Shown here: piece by piece, positions 8,644-18,054 of the stretch
Position numbering within the stretch: the stretch's first letter is position 1
Layout of the letters: each line of letters begins with the position of its first letter
NCBI RefSeq assembly: GCF_001663775.1
Contig: NZ_KV467168.1
Span: forward strand, 571,055-635,054
Source of the DNA: Arthrobacter sp. B6
GTDB taxonomy: Bacteria; Actinomycetota; Actinomycetes; Actinomycetales; Micrococcaceae
Length of the DNA stretch: 64,000 nt
Direction: 5' to 3'
Notes under the pieces: model-generated
Told to the model about the DNA's origin: nothing
Databases searched by the model: none
The model's input: the letters and a program-made list of their open reading frames with translations, nothing else
Translations under genes and position numbers: made by a program

Positions 8644-9804
8644 CTACGGTCCGGAAATCTCCAACCCTCGGGATGGTCCGCCGGGCTGCTGCAGGCCTAC
8701 GTACGAATCCTTGCCTTGCACCTGGGGCGAGACCTCAGCAGTGGGAACCTTCCCGCCAAAACCAGGCGGATTCGTGGATTCGAGGATGTCCTTGCTTGCC
8801 GCCGTGACGCGGCCTAAAACTGACTTCGCAATATCCACCCGCGAGGCGGTTTGCTTCAGAGAAGAGCTGCGCACAGCGGCTGAATGCTCCGCCTCAATCA
8901 CTGCATCAGCCCAGCCGGACAGGTAACTTGCAGACTGGCGACCCCGGTCGATTCCATGAGCCTTGAGGATCGTGTACGCCACAGACTCGGCCTCGACCTC
9001 GGCAAGGCCGCGGTGGTCCACGCTGCTCCCGTAAAGCTTGCCCAGTCTGTCGTCGGGCCCGTGCAGCAGGACATGGCCGAGCTCGTGTGCCAGGACGGCG
9101 ACGCGCTCCTCCGCGTTCAGCCAGCCGCCCACTTGAACTTGGCGCTGTGCGAAGTCAGTGAAGCCGCTCGTCAGCCCGAACTGCGCATCGGTGACCTGGA
9201 TCGAGAAGCCATGCGTGCGGGCACCACGAGCCAGCGACTCCCATAGGTGTAGCGCGTCGAAAGTCGGGGCATCACTCGGCCTGGGAACCAGCAGCGGAGC
9301 CCCCTGGGTCTGCGAAACGTCGAAGACTGCCTGTCCGCGCCAACCCGTGATGAGGGTCTTCTTCCCCTCGTCGATGGCGCCCTTGGGAAGTTTGTCGCCG
9401 AGAGGAATGCGCTGGCGCGTACCGTCGGGCAGCAGCATCTGCTGCACACGGGCAGTCCGAGGTGCAATGACCCACAGGGCCTGCTCGCCACGAAGGACAG
9501 TGCGGCCGTGTCGTTCCCATTCCTTGTACCCGGCGACGAGCGTCGGCTCGTCCGTACCCCGCTGCGCCATCTGCATCATGAGCAAGGCGACGTTGCCACC
9601 TGAGTACCGCCACAAATTGGCTGAGGCATCGAGCAGAACCTGCCAATGTGAAGGTGACTCGACCGCCTCCTCAAGGATCGAGTGGAGGCCATCCATCAAT
9701 GAGGCGATTCGCTCCTCGGGCGCCATACGGCGAGCGCCGACGCTGGCTTCCGGAGAGCTCTGGCCAGGCAAAATGCTAGATGGAACTTCAGGTGTAGCGG
9801 CCAC
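8644..9804 (-). CDS. ArdC-like antirestriction protein (ssDNA-binding plus zincin domain)
   Basis: 386 residues from a GTG at 9804, chosen because GAAGGG lies 8 bases upstream; an in-frame GTG 9 bases earlier is also possible. The N-terminal part (about 30-150) has the ArdC/DUF1738 pattern YSGGNVALLMMQM then VAGYKEWERHGRTVLRGEQA. The middle has a metallopeptidase motif HELGHVLLHG followed by EVEAESVAYTILKAHG, which supplies the third zinc ligand. ArdC proteins from conjugative plasmids protect incoming DNA from restriction. The last 80 or so residues are low-complexity. Its place between ssb and the T4SS genes fits early expression in the recipient. Confidence 0.82.
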   Translation of the reverse strand: MAATPEVPSSILPGQSSPEASVGARRMAPEERIASLMDGLHSILEEAVESPSHWQVLLDASANLWRYSGGNVALLMMQMAQRGTDEPTLVAGYKEWERHGRTVLRGEQALWVIAPRTARVQQMLLPDGTRQRIPLGDKLPKGAIDEGKKTLITGWRGQAVFDVSQTQGAPLLVPRPSDAPTFDALHLWESLARGARTHGFSIQVTDAQFGLTSGFTDFAQRQVQVGGWLNAEERVAVLAHELGHVLLHGPDDRLGKLYGSSVDHRGLAEVEAESVAYTILKAHGIDRGRQSASYLSGWADAVIEAEHSAAVRSSSLKQTASRVDIAKSVLGRVTAASKDILESTNPPGFGGKVPTAEVSPQVQGKDSYVGLQQPGGPSRGLEISGP

Positions 9805-9888
9805 GACAGCCACCCTTCATGCTTCTTGGACCGCAGCATCGCTGCGCAGACACCCGTTCATGGTTAAGCACCTGAAGAGCGACATGAC

Positions 9889-10401
9889 TCAGAAGTCAGC
9901 AACCAATTGATGAGCAGCCTTCCGCCACTCAACAAAGTCAGGGTCATCACCAGACAGGATTCGGGGCGCAGGCTCCTTGTGTGCCTGCAGCCCCACACAC
10001 CCGGCGGTCCTGGTGTGCATCCGCAAGCGTTCGACGGCGTGCGGGAGCCTTTCGTGAAAGGCAAGCGGGCCAAAGCCCGGGTCATCTTGGGTGTAGGAGG
10101 CAAGCTCAGCGCGGTGAAGCGCATACAACTCAGCCACAATCTCGGGGTGACGCCACCAGCAGTCAGGAATGACCGACGTCGTCAGCTGATAAGTCGCGAC
10201 AAGCCATCGCACCCATGAGAAAAGGGCACCCCAAACTTCCTGGGACTGCTCCGGAGTCATTTCCCGCCAACGGCGGGTCACGCTCTTGGACGCCGCTGAA
10301 GCACCAAAAGCGGATCGAAACAACTGTGCGGTGATCTCGTCGTCCCCGAAGGAGCCAGCAGACGGAACATCGAACTCCTCGGTCTCGTCATGGCTGCGCA
10401 T
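9889..10401 (-). CDS. DUF4913-domain protein
   Basis: 170 residues. The central part (ALFSWVRWLVATYQL ... IPDCWWRHPEIVAELYALHRAEL) matches the DUF4913 family, small proteins found in actinobacterial conjugative elements near the coupling protein. An AAAAGGGG ribosome binding site precedes the ATG, which overlaps the end of the VirD4 gene by 14 bases, so the two are coupled. The biochemical role is not known; conservation next to T4SS genes suggests a link to substrate loading or transfer regulation. Confidence 0.8.
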   Translation of the reverse strand: MRSHDETEEFDVPSAGSFGDDEITAQLFRSAFGASAASKSVTRRWREMTPEQSQEVWGALFSWVRWLVATYQLTTSVIPDCWWRHPEIVAELYALHRAELASYTQDDPGFGPLAFHERLPHAVERLRMHTRTAGCVGLQAHKEPAPRILSGDDPDFVEWRKAAHQLVADF

Positions 10402-12211
10402 CCGGCGCCCCTTTTGTCTTTTGCTGACGCTCCCTGTGCCCGTCGGCCAAGATGCGCTCCATCTCCGCCTTCAAGCGGCGCAGCTCCCCTGCGTCCTTAC
10501 GCTTGTGCCACTCGAGTAGGTCGAGCAGGATCGGTCGAGTCCGCCGCCCAAGCATCAGCGCGGTGCCAGCGGGCAGGCGTCGAATCTCGTCCAGAGCAAT
10601 CACAGGACTTTCCCGTATCTGCTCCCCGTCCTGCCGGCCAGCGGAAGACCAGGACCGCGTGGTGAGGGTGAGGCTCCTCTCCCCCAGCAACCCGGCGAGC
10701 GAACGCAGGTCCCGTTCGTCAGATCCGCCTCCAAAGATCACTTTGATGATCGCCGAGTCCCAGATGGTCGATGCCTCATCGATGGACCAGCCCGAACGGG
10801 CCTGGGACAACGACTGCAAAACGACGAGCGTTGAGATCCCGATACCGCCGCCGTCGGACAGCGCCACAGGCAGCCCGGGCCATGGGGCCAGGTTGGCGAT
10901 TTCGTCGAGGATCAAGGAAAGAGGTGGCTCCAGCCGTCCTCCTGGCGATACGAAGGCCATTTCCCGCGCTGCATTGTCGATGTCGTCAATCAGCGCGGAC
11001 AGGTACGGCCCTGCGGCAGCGGCTCCAGCCCGAGTGCCAATCAGGTACAGGGTTCCCCGCTCCCGGATGAAGGCTTTCGGATTAAACTCTTCAGATGCAT
11101 CCTGCGGATTCAGCGCGGCCAGCACCTTGGGCGAGGACAGCGGCGCCACCGCCGCCGAAACCCCAATCCACGAATTGGACGTATTCCGCGGGTCATCTTC
11201 GAGTATGCCCATCAGGTCGGCCTGCCAGCCAAGTGCAGCCCCGGGCCGGCTCAGCACCTCCAGTGCTTCCCGCGCCAGTACAGGGCTGGAAGACCAGCGT
11301 CGGAAAGCCTTCACTCCCTCGCCGCACAGCGCCGCCGCATGCAGCAGACACTGAAGAACGATCAGGGAACGCTTCTGCCACGCTGCGTTCTCCCCCTTCA
11401 TCTCCGTGTCCGCGGTGATGACCAACGCCCGCCGGGTAGCAATATCGGGGTCCTCGCACCCACGTACGGGTGACCAGCGAAGCGACGACGGGATCCCCGA
11501 CATACCCTGTGGGTCAAAGACGGTCACGGGTCGCCCACCTGAAGCCCGCGCCTTCATCGTCACCACCAGGTTGTCCGCACGCGTGGATGTTGTGACGACT
11601 GCCCCCGGCGCATCAAGAATGGCGTTGATGACGACGTACAAGCCCTTGCCGGATCGTGGCGCACCCTGAATCACCATCGACTCCTCCGTGGAAACATGAA
11701 CGGTGACGCCCCGTGAGCGGCCCAGCGTCCATGACAGATCCTGCACGGAAGGATTCGCGAGTCCCGGGCGCGTGAACTTTCCTCTTTTCCGCACGGCCCT
11801 CGCGCCAAAATCGTGGAGAATCTCGGCCCGGCGGGCAACGCCGTCGCGGTTCAGTATGTCCTGGCGCAGCCAGCCGCCCGATTGCTTCCATCGCCGCCAA
11901 AGGACCACCGCACCGACGGCGAGCGCACCAACCAGCAGTAGAGCCGGGGCCAGAACCCACCAGACGCTGTCTGTGCCAAACACACAATCAGCCCGGCGAA
12001 CAATGATCCATTCCATTCTGTTGGCGATGAGTCCGACGGCGGCGGCAGGGTTGAAGGGCGGCGGCGGCATGGCGCCGCACTGCCAAGAGCCGGCCACGTG
12101 CGCTGCTGCCTGCACCACTACGCAAAGACTTATGTAGGCTGCAGCGGCGACAAGCCCAGCGGTAACCAAAGGGTTGTCGCTTGCAGCCCGTGCGCTGCCT
12201 GGCCTCCTCAC
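10388..12211 (-). CDS. VirD4/TraG-type conjugal coupling ATPase
   Basis: 607 residues. Two N-terminal membrane helices (about 15-40 and 83-105) anchor it. The ATPase domain has Walker A GAPRSGKG at about 185 and Walker B LSLILDEIANLAPWPGLP at about 445, followed by the GGIGISTLVVLQSLSQARSGW segment seen in TraG/VirD4 coupling proteins. It brings the relaxase-DNA complex to the type IV secretion channel. The ATG overlaps the VirB4 stop by 4 bases. The C-terminus is arginine/lysine-rich (LRRLKAEMERILADGHRERQ). Confidence 0.93.
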   Translation of the reverse strand: MRRPGSARAASDNPLVTAGLVAAAAYISLCVVVQAAAHVAGSWQCGAMPPPPFNPAAAVGLIANRMEWIIVRRADCVFGTDSVWWVLAPALLLVGALAVGAVVLWRRWKQSGGWLRQDILNRDGVARRAEILHDFGARAVRKRGKFTRPGLANPSVQDLSWTLGRSRGVTVHVSTEESMVIQGAPRSGKGLYVVINAILDAPGAVVTTSTRADNLVVTMKARASGGRPVTVFDPQGMSGIPSSLRWSPVRGCEDPDIATRRALVITADTEMKGENAAWQKRSLIVLQCLLHAAALCGEGVKAFRRWSSSPVLAREALEVLSRPGAALGWQADLMGILEDDPRNTSNSWIGVSAAVAPLSSPKVLAALNPQDASEEFNPKAFIRERGTLYLIGTRAGAAAAGPYLSALIDDIDNAAREMAFVSPGGRLEPPLSLILDEIANLAPWPGLPVALSDGGGIGISTLVVLQSLSQARSGWSIDEASTIWDSAIIKVIFGGGSDERDLRSLAGLLGERSLTLTTRSWSSAGRQDGEQIRESPVIALDEIRRLPAGTALMLGRRTRPILLDLLEWHKRKDAGELRRLKAEMERILADGHRERQQKTKGAPDAQP

Positions 12212-13602
12212 AGCATCCTGTCATCCGTGCCGAACACGGCAAGCTCGTCCGTGGTCACGCGGTTTGCCACGATGAAGGAGCGGTTCCCCACCTTCCAGAG
12301 CCCGACGCCCTTCGGGAGGTTCTCCACATGCTCGCACTCAGCTTCGGTCAGGCCGAGCGCTTCCTTGGTCAGGCGCATGGCGTCGTGCTTCTGCCGGTAG
12401 ATGACCCTGGTGTCAGCCTCAGTCAGCAGACCCAAGGCTTTCTGCCGGTGTCCGCTAGTACTGTCCCCGATCTCGTTGAGGTCGGCGACTTTGTGCATGA
12501 TGAGCAGGTTTGCAATCCCATACGTTCTGGCTAGCCGCCACTGTTCGCTCATCTTGGCCAACATGTACGGATCCGCGAGCATCCGCCACCCCTCGTCGTA
12601 CACCACAAGCCGCTTCCCGCCGTCGGGATTGGTGATGGCGGCTTCCAACCACGTGGCGCCGCAGGCCGCGGCTAGCGAGAGGGCCTGCTCCGACGCTCCG
12701 ATCAGCGCTGACGTATCCATCACCATCATCGGGGCGTCAGCGTCGAAGGCCACAGTGGATGGAGCATCGAACATGCCTTCGAGATCACCGGATACGGTAC
12801 GTCTCAGTGAGTGGCTCACGGCGGTTGCTCCATCTGTACCAACCAGGGCCGTCATCTCCTTCGACGGCTTGAGGAGGTGGTCCAGCACCATGGGCAGGGT
12901 CGGGTTTGAGTTCTCGGCCATGGTTTCCATGAGGGCGATGTCCAAGGCTGTGTGCTCCACGGGGCGAAGGGGCGTGCCTTGCCGCATGAGCGAAACCAAA
13001 GCCCCCAGGAGATACCGACGCCGTTGCCTCACCACCGCTTGCCACTGGGCCTCGGTAAGGGCAGTGGAGCGTGGACCGGCGTCGAGGGGATTCACTCTCG
13101 CGGGCCGGCCCGGGCCAATGGAAATGACCTTGCCGCCAACAGCCGCCGCCACTGCAACCCACTCGCCCTTGGGATCAGACGCGACGGCTGCCTTTCGCCC
13201 TAGTGTGATTGACCGCGTCACGAGCGACTTGCCGCACATGGACTTGCCGGTGCCGACTGTCCCAATAACAACAATGGAAGGACCGCTGATGATCCCCTTG
13301 TCATAAAGGATCCAAGGGTCATACGAGAAAGCCCCGGACCCGAACACATCGGTACCGATGTAGGTTCCCTCGTGCCCCAGCCCCGACTCCGTAAGAAACG
13401 GGTAGGCGGCCGCAAACGTCATGGTTGATGCGCGGTGGGGCGCGGGCCGCAGCCGATGAGGACCACGCAGGGAGTTCGGCTCGCTGCTCCCCCAGTCACC
13501 CGCGAGGCGAAACCCCTGCGGGTCGCGCTGCTTGTCCCCTACCGCGGCACTCGCCCACCCTTCACCGGGCGGTGTGGGCCGCCCTCGTGCCTTCCGTCCC
13601 AT
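12208..13602 (-). CDS. VirB4/TraC-type T4SS ATPase, short form
   Basis: 464 residues from ATG 13602, which has AGGGAAG 6 bases upstream; a longer frame overlapping the previous gene lacks this. Walker A is GTVGTGKSMCGKS, Walker B is RLVVYDEGWRML, and later LLIMHKVADLNEIG and EHVENLPKGVGLWKVGNR match the VirB4/TraC C-terminal ATPase. VirB4 proteins are usually near 800 residues. Here the N-terminal domain seems absent and may be supplied by the SCO6880-type protein encoded just upstream. It drives pilus biogenesis and DNA transfer at the inner face of the membrane. Confidence 0.9.
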   Translation of the reverse strand: MGRKARGRPTPPGEGWASAAVGDKQRDPQGFRLAGDWGSSEPNSLRGPHRLRPAPHRASTMTFAAAYPFLTESGLGHEGTYIGTDVFGSGAFSYDPWILYDKGIISGPSIVVIGTVGTGKSMCGKSLVTRSITLGRKAAVASDPKGEWVAVAAAVGGKVISIGPGRPARVNPLDAGPRSTALTEAQWQAVVRQRRRYLLGALVSLMRQGTPLRPVEHTALDIALMETMAENSNPTLPMVLDHLLKPSKEMTALVGTDGATAVSHSLRRTVSGDLEGMFDAPSTVAFDADAPMMVMDTSALIGASEQALSLAAACGATWLEAAITNPDGGKRLVVYDEGWRMLADPYMLAKMSEQWRLARTYGIANLLIMHKVADLNEIGDSTSGHRQKALGLLTEADTRVIYRQKHDAMRLTKEALGLTEAECEHVENLPKGVGLWKVGNRSFIVANRVTTDELAVFGTDDRML

Positions 13603-13649
13603 CCGGTTCTTCCCTGACGGTAGGTACTCGAAGCTTTTCAATGCCTGTT

Positions 13650-15146
13650 TCACCGCAGTCCCCTTCCAAGCGGCAGGCCACCGGCGACAAACGCGGCCCA
13701 CTGCTGTCCGTAGAGAAGCCGGAGCTCAACGAACGCCCCGGCGGCAGCGGACTCAAGTTCCTGGCGATGCCGTGCCAAGTCCTCCAGCGAGGTCGCCGTG
13801 ACGGTGATGTAAGCCGCCGGACGGACGTCACCATGGCCGGCGACGATCTCTTCCTCCCTCTGGATCACTTCCTCTTCCTCGGCCTTTTGCTCACGGGTGA
13901 GGGGCCTGTCGAAGCGGGCATTGATGCGGCGGCGGGTTTCATGCGCTTCCTGCGCGGAGCGGATGTCACGGAGGGCTTCAGCGGTAGGCACTGCCCGTAT
14001 GACTTCCGTGAACGTGTGGCGGAATTCGCCCACGTAGATCAGCGGGTGCAGGAATCCCGGAAAGACTTTCTGGCGCGGCCATTCAGCGATCCAGAAAGTC
14101 TGGTGGAACCCGGTGTCGGTCCGCAGATAGGTCCAGTGTTCCTCTACAGCCATTGGGCCATGGCGGTGAAGAGAATCCATCGCCTTACTTGCCAGTTCGT
14201 CCGACGGCGGTGCTACCGCAACGGGCGCTTTGGTAGCCGGCAAAGCAGCGGGATCGAATGCACCACGGATGATGCCTAGTACTCCCGATTCCCCAATCCA
14301 CCCTTCTACCTTCACGCTGTGAGTACCGAGGGACGTATTCATCGCCTCGACTTCCAGCCGCAGGACGTGTTCCAGACCGACCAGTCCCCCGCCCGACTCC
14401 TTGATTCGCCGTCGTGCCTTGCTTGTATCCAGGACTACTGCCACCAGGAGTTCATGGCTCATAGTTGATCCCGCCGCACTGAGCAAGTCCTCATACGCCC
14501 GTTGTCCCCACGCAGCCTTTTCACCGTCCTGGACCGGTATGGCGTGGCCTCTGTAGAACTCCCAGAGTGCCGACGACGGATAGGGCACGGTGTAATCCTG
14601 GACGGCAATCCTGGCCACGCCTGGCCGTTGAGCCATGCCGGCTTGCACACGTGACCAGGCTTGCACCGCCCACGCTTTTTCCTCTGCATCCAGGAGGGCA
14701 AAGGATCGCGTGCTGCAGCGCAGCACAGCGATTGCCTCCCGGCCGTGTCGGTCGACCATGAAGCATTCACCACTGGCCATTGTTCGAATCTCCATGTTGC
14801 CGAGACCACCCGGGAGGGCGAGCCGACCAGCTAATTGCGGAACAGCGGGCTTTGCAAGGAACCGTGTTTGCCCCGCGGCTGCCCGGTAGAAGAACACAGC
14901 GAGCTGTTTTGCCCATGCGGGATAAGGGATGCGGGAAAACTGGAGGAGCCCGAGCAGCATAAGCCCAAGCCATAGGGGGCCGGAGGAGAACAGGCCAACC
15001 GGCCCACTACTCGCAGAAGCCACGATGGCAATTGCCCCTCCCCCCGCGACGATCAGCAACTGGTACCACTTGAGGCCGAGGAAGAAGCCCCGGCGCTCGT
15101 ATCTCGGGAACTTAACGGCCTCAAGGGCACGAGCATCTTCAGACAT
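13650..15146 (-). CDS. SCO6880-family conjugation protein (PrgI-like N-terminus)
   Basis: 498 residues from ATG 15146, with GGAGGAAACCCAC directly upstream and an 8-base overlap with the VirB6 stop. The N-terminus (KFPRYERRGFFLGLKWYQLL) and two following helices (about 25-70) match the PrgI/SCO6880 arrangement known from actinobacterial conjugative elements. The soluble region resembles the N-terminal domain of VirB4-type ATPases in size and predicted fold, but has no Walker motifs. It probably forms part of the inner-membrane platform together with the short VirB4. Confidence 0.8.
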   Translation of the reverse strand: MSEDARALEAVKFPRYERRGFFLGLKWYQLLIVAGGGAIAIVASASSGPVGLFSSGPLWLGLMLLGLLQFSRIPYPAWAKQLAVFFYRAAAGQTRFLAKPAVPQLAGRLALPGGLGNMEIRTMASGECFMVDRHGREAIAVLRCSTRSFALLDAEEKAWAVQAWSRVQAGMAQRPGVARIAVQDYTVPYPSSALWEFYRGHAIPVQDGEKAAWGQRAYEDLLSAAGSTMSHELLVAVVLDTSKARRRIKESGGGLVGLEHVLRLEVEAMNTSLGTHSVKVEGWIGESGVLGIIRGAFDPAALPATKAPVAVAPPSDELASKAMDSLHRHGPMAVEEHWTYLRTDTGFHQTFWIAEWPRQKVFPGFLHPLIYVGEFRHTFTEVIRAVPTAEALRDIRSAQEAHETRRRINARFDRPLTREQKAEEEEVIQREEEIVAGHGDVRPAAYITVTATSLEDLARHRQELESAAAGAFVELRLLYGQQWAAFVAGGLPLGRGLR

Positions 15147-16506
15147 GTGGGTTTCCTCCGTTCGGAGGGTCGATTCTTGGTGGATGGGGTTTCGGAGGCC
15201 GCTCCCTAGAAGGGGCCGCCGCTGGGCTTGCGTTGGGATGCGCTTGCGGTTCGGCATCTCCGAGTGGAGCCTGCCGGGCGGATGCCGGGGCGGTACTGGT
15301 GTTTTCGTGAGGGTCTATGCGCACTAAGCCCTGCTGCGACATCAGGGTGTTCGGGCCTCCGGTGGAGGGCGCGATTCTCAGGGCCAGCTGGCCCCCGTCA
15401 CCGTGGGGCGACGGCACGCCGGACCGGACAGCGGGGGCCAACACTTGTGTCGGGAAGAGGCTACGGCTTGAGCTGACTGGCCGGGTCATGGCCGAACGAT
15501 TCACCAAGCCAGCAAGAGTTAGGCGACCACCTGTCTGCCGACTGATCTGGCGAGCCGCCACGCTGCTGCTCCGCGACAGGACGTGGCCGCCACCGGCCGT
15601 TTGGGCCGCTGCCGCAAGTTCCCCACCCGCGAAGCTAACCAAGCGCAGGGCCATCAAGGGCGCGCCACAGGCAAGCGCCATGCCCACCGTTCCGGCCGCC
15701 AAACCAGCAAAGGACTTTGACTCCGCAAAGAGCTTCACTGCAACGGCCAATACCGTTGCGGCTAAGGGTTTCGCCAACACTAGGGCAATGACCACCTCGC
15801 ACCAGCGGCGTGCCCAGGACTTTGTCTTGTCCCAAGGCAGAAGCATCAGGGCCACCGGCGCGACGGCCGCCAAAACGACGAGTGCAAAGGAACGGAAGAT
15901 CATCGAGCACATCAGGATGAAGGCAAGGATCCACACGACTATAACTGCCATCACTGTGACGACGACGGCACCGGCTGGGCCCCCTGTCGTCCCAGGTGCA
16001 AGCGATACCAAGTTCCATTCCCGACCACTTCCTTCTGGTGCCCGTTCAAACCCAAAGAGCCTCATGAACACGAGGTATGGGTCCGACCCAATCGACTCGA
16101 GCAGCGCGGCCGATGCCAAGTCACTCACCCGCGTCAGTTGCCGGACGAGATACACAGCAGCCCCCACGAGTGGGATGGCGGCAACGCCGCCGAGCATCGC
16201 GCGGCCGATTCGTCTCGGCTGCTGGCTGACCAGGCCCGATAAGACCTGGAGGATCATCACGACGACGAGCGGCGTCATCATGACGACCACCCACCACCTC
16301 GTCAGCCCTTCAATGGAGAGCCACTGGGAGTCGTCGACGTCCGACACTGAGAAGGCGCCGGTAATAAAGGCCCAAAGCCAGGCCGCCATGCTTTGGAGGA
16401 TGTTTGCGAAGAGGGAAGTGACTGCGCCCATTGCGTTGTCGTTCGCTTGTGAGACCAAACCGCAGCCGGGCGGCCACCATCCATTGAGGTCACACTCAAC
16501 AGGCAT
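15139..16506 (-). CDS. VirB6/TrbL-type conjugative membrane protein
   Basis: 455 residues with at least six hydrophobic segments between about 35 and 290, including the long AGAVVVTVMAVIVVWILAF and SFALVVLAAVAPVALMLLPW helices typical of TrbL/VirB6 polytopic channel proteins. A hydrophilic proline/serine-rich tail of about 140 residues follows. The ATG lies 3 bases after the upstream stop, so translation is coupled. The protein probably forms the inner-membrane part of the transfer channel. Confidence 0.85.
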   Translation of the reverse strand: MPVECDLNGWWPPGCGLVSQANDNAMGAVTSLFANILQSMAAWLWAFITGAFSVSDVDDSQWLSIEGLTRWWVVVMMTPLVVVMILQVLSGLVSQQPRRIGRAMLGGVAAIPLVGAAVYLVRQLTRVSDLASAALLESIGSDPYLVFMRLFGFERAPEGSGREWNLVSLAPGTTGGPAGAVVVTVMAVIVVWILAFILMCSMIFRSFALVVLAAVAPVALMLLPWDKTKSWARRWCEVVIALVLAKPLAATVLAVAVKLFAESKSFAGLAAGTVGMALACGAPLMALRLVSFAGGELAAAAQTAGGGHVLSRSSSVAARQISRQTGGRLTLAGLVNRSAMTRPVSSSRSLFPTQVLAPAVRSGVPSPHGDGGQLALRIAPSTGGPNTLMSQQGLVRIDPHENTSTAPASARQAPLGDAEPQAHPNASPAAAPSRERPPKPHPPRIDPPNGGNPHV

Positions 16507-16509
16507 GAG

Positions 16510-16797
16510 CTAAAATCCAAGCGGGAAGGCGGTCTGCGACCAAAGGATGTAGCCGTTGATGCCCCCGAGAATGGCAGCAACCGGGCCGGTCCAAAGGAGG
16601 ATCACGCCACCGCCCGAAGCAAGACGTGACGACTGGCTAAGTTTGCCAGCCAAAAGCATCGCAGCGCCGATGATGGCCACGATGGCAATGATGATGAAGG
16701 CGCCGACGAGGATGCCGCCGCCGATCTGTTTGAGCGATTCCAGGAAGGGAAAGCTCGCATTCGGGGTGATCCCCGGGTCCACCGCTGCGAAAAACAT
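16510..16797 (-). CDS. Small two-helix VirB2/pilin-like protein (DUF6112-like)
   Basis: 95 residues, preceded by GGAGCACCC. Two hydrophobic segments (about 27-50 and 62-88) separated by a short basic loop (GKLSQSSRLASGG) match the topology of VirB2-like subunits and DUF6112 proteins next to trbL genes in actinobacterial ICEs. It is the first gene of the coupled 16.8-8.1 kb run. Assignment rests on size, topology and position. Confidence 0.75.
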   Translation of the reverse strand: MFFAAVDPGITPNASFPFLESLKQIGGGILVGAFIIIAIVAIIGAAMLLAGKLSQSSRLASGGGVILLWTGPVAAILGGINGYILWSQTAFPLGF

Positions 16798-17197
16798 GGG
16801 TGCTCCGTCCGTCGTATTCCATGGAGTGAGCAGATGAGCTCACGGGTTCATGGAACCAGCGGAAGAAAGCGACATGACCTCTTTCCATAACCATTGGCAG
16901 AGCCTTGATCACGACAGTCACGACGGAGCAGTAAGAACGTCTCACAACCCATCCTTTTAAGACTGGAGCTCGGCACGAGAGCACCGCTAAGGAAGGGACC
17001 GTAGACCCTGCCGCTGAGCAAATCGGCACACGCGCGGATGACCGATGACATGGGCACGTTGCAGGGCATGATTCAGATCTGGATAGGACGAATAGGCGCA
17101 AGGAAGTGCCGCAGATGCTCTGGTGGATTCTCGGCTCTTGCGTCTTCGTTGGAGGTTCGGGTGCCCTGTGCCCGCTGGCGCTGTCGTGACGCAAGCT
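16798..17197. other. 400-base intergenic region, probable promoter of the T4SS run
   Basis: No convincing gene is seen on either strand. It precedes the minus-strand VirB2-like gene, so it should hold that operon's promoter. I could not single out a -35/-10 pair with confidence. Confidence 0.35.
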
Positions 17198-17341
17198 TCA
17201 GTACCGCCATCGGCAATGGAGCTCAGCCAGCTCCTCGCCGGACAGTTTGCCGCCGAGCAGCTCCTCGGCCGCCAGGACTATGTCATACACTTCGTGGCCG
17301 GACTCGTGCCCGGACTTGGCTGAGTCTTCGTCTGCGACCAT
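17198..17341 (-). CDS. Possible 47-residue acidic protein overlapping the upstream gene
   Basis: A minus-strand frame from ATG 17341 (AAGGTGAG just upstream) to TGA at 17198 reads MVADEDSAKSGHESGHEVYD then ILV-type helix with repeated AAEELLGGKLSGEELAEL. It overlaps the 3' end of the 17278-18054 gene by 64 bases in another frame. The amphipathic, glutamate/leucine-rich second half looks protein-like. It could be a coupled small gene or the true C-terminus of the upstream gene after a frameshift. Both are inference. Confidence 0.4.
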   Translation of the reverse strand: MVADEDSAKSGHESGHEVYDIVLAAEELLGGKLSGEELAELHCRWRY

Positions 17342-18054
17342 GCACTCACCTTAGCGCTGCTGCTAATGGCGTCCGGAATATCGAGGCTCTTTCGCGCCTC
17401 TGTTGTGAAAGGTTCACGCCCCACGTCGTGCATCTTGTCCAGCGCCTGGACGTAAGTTTGCGTCATAGGGGGGATCGGCTTCTTTGCTGAGTGTGCCGCG
17501 AGGTGATTTTGTATCTCACCCTTCAGCGGCCCATAGCACTCGATGGCTGTCTTAGCGGCACTCTTGACGGCGTCGAGGCCCACCACGTCGACCACTGACT
17601 TTGACTGCGTTATGCCGTCCATAGCATCGTCAAACTCACCGCGAAGCTCCAAAGCTCTTTGAGCGGCCTTGGTCGCCTCCTCGCTTGCCTGCTTCTCATC
17701 CGTCGGTACGGCAGGGGCAATTATCTCGACTGCTTCTCGGTACTTTTCTTCCAGAGTAAGCAGGTCCTCGATGTAGTCGCCGTACGCAGCTATCTGTTGT
17801 TCTCGGAGGAACTCATTCTCAGAATTGCGTAGAAGGTAATCCCCCGTTATCTCCGCGGTGCGCAGAGAGTGTCTACCGGCCTCTTGAGCCACTAAGTATG
17901 CCCCGATACCAGTTAGTAGTGCACCTGCTAAAGCACCCGCTACCGCAACGGCCAGGTTCTGCTTCCAGGTCGGCTCTCTATGCATATCATCTGACCGGGA
18001 ACCGGAGGTCGGATCATTTGGTGGGGGCTGAGATACTCCAACTTCCGAGGACAT
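17278..18054 (-). CDS. Hypothetical single-helix membrane protein with coiled-coil-like domain
   Basis: 258 residues. A hydrophilic N-terminus of about 30 residues leads to one membrane segment (about 32-55, LAVAVAGALAGALLTGIGAYLVA), then a long charged helical region (about 60-190) with glutamate/lysine heptads. It resembles no family I recognise. It is transcribed away from the plus-strand gene at 18220. The overlap with a small ORF at its 3' end leaves the C-terminus uncertain. Confidence 0.6.
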   Translation of the reverse strand: MSSEVGVSQPPPNDPTSGSRSDDMHREPTWKQNLAVAVAGALAGALLTGIGAYLVAQEAGRHSLRTAEITGDYLLRNSENEFLREQQIAAYGDYIEDLLTLEEKYREAVEIIAPAVPTDEKQASEEATKAAQRALELRGEFDDAMDGITQSKSVVDVVGLDAVKSAAKTAIECYGPLKGEIQNHLAAHSAKKPIPPMTQTYVQALDKMHDVGREPFTTEARKSLDIPDAISSSAKVSAWSQTKTQPSPGTSPATKCMT

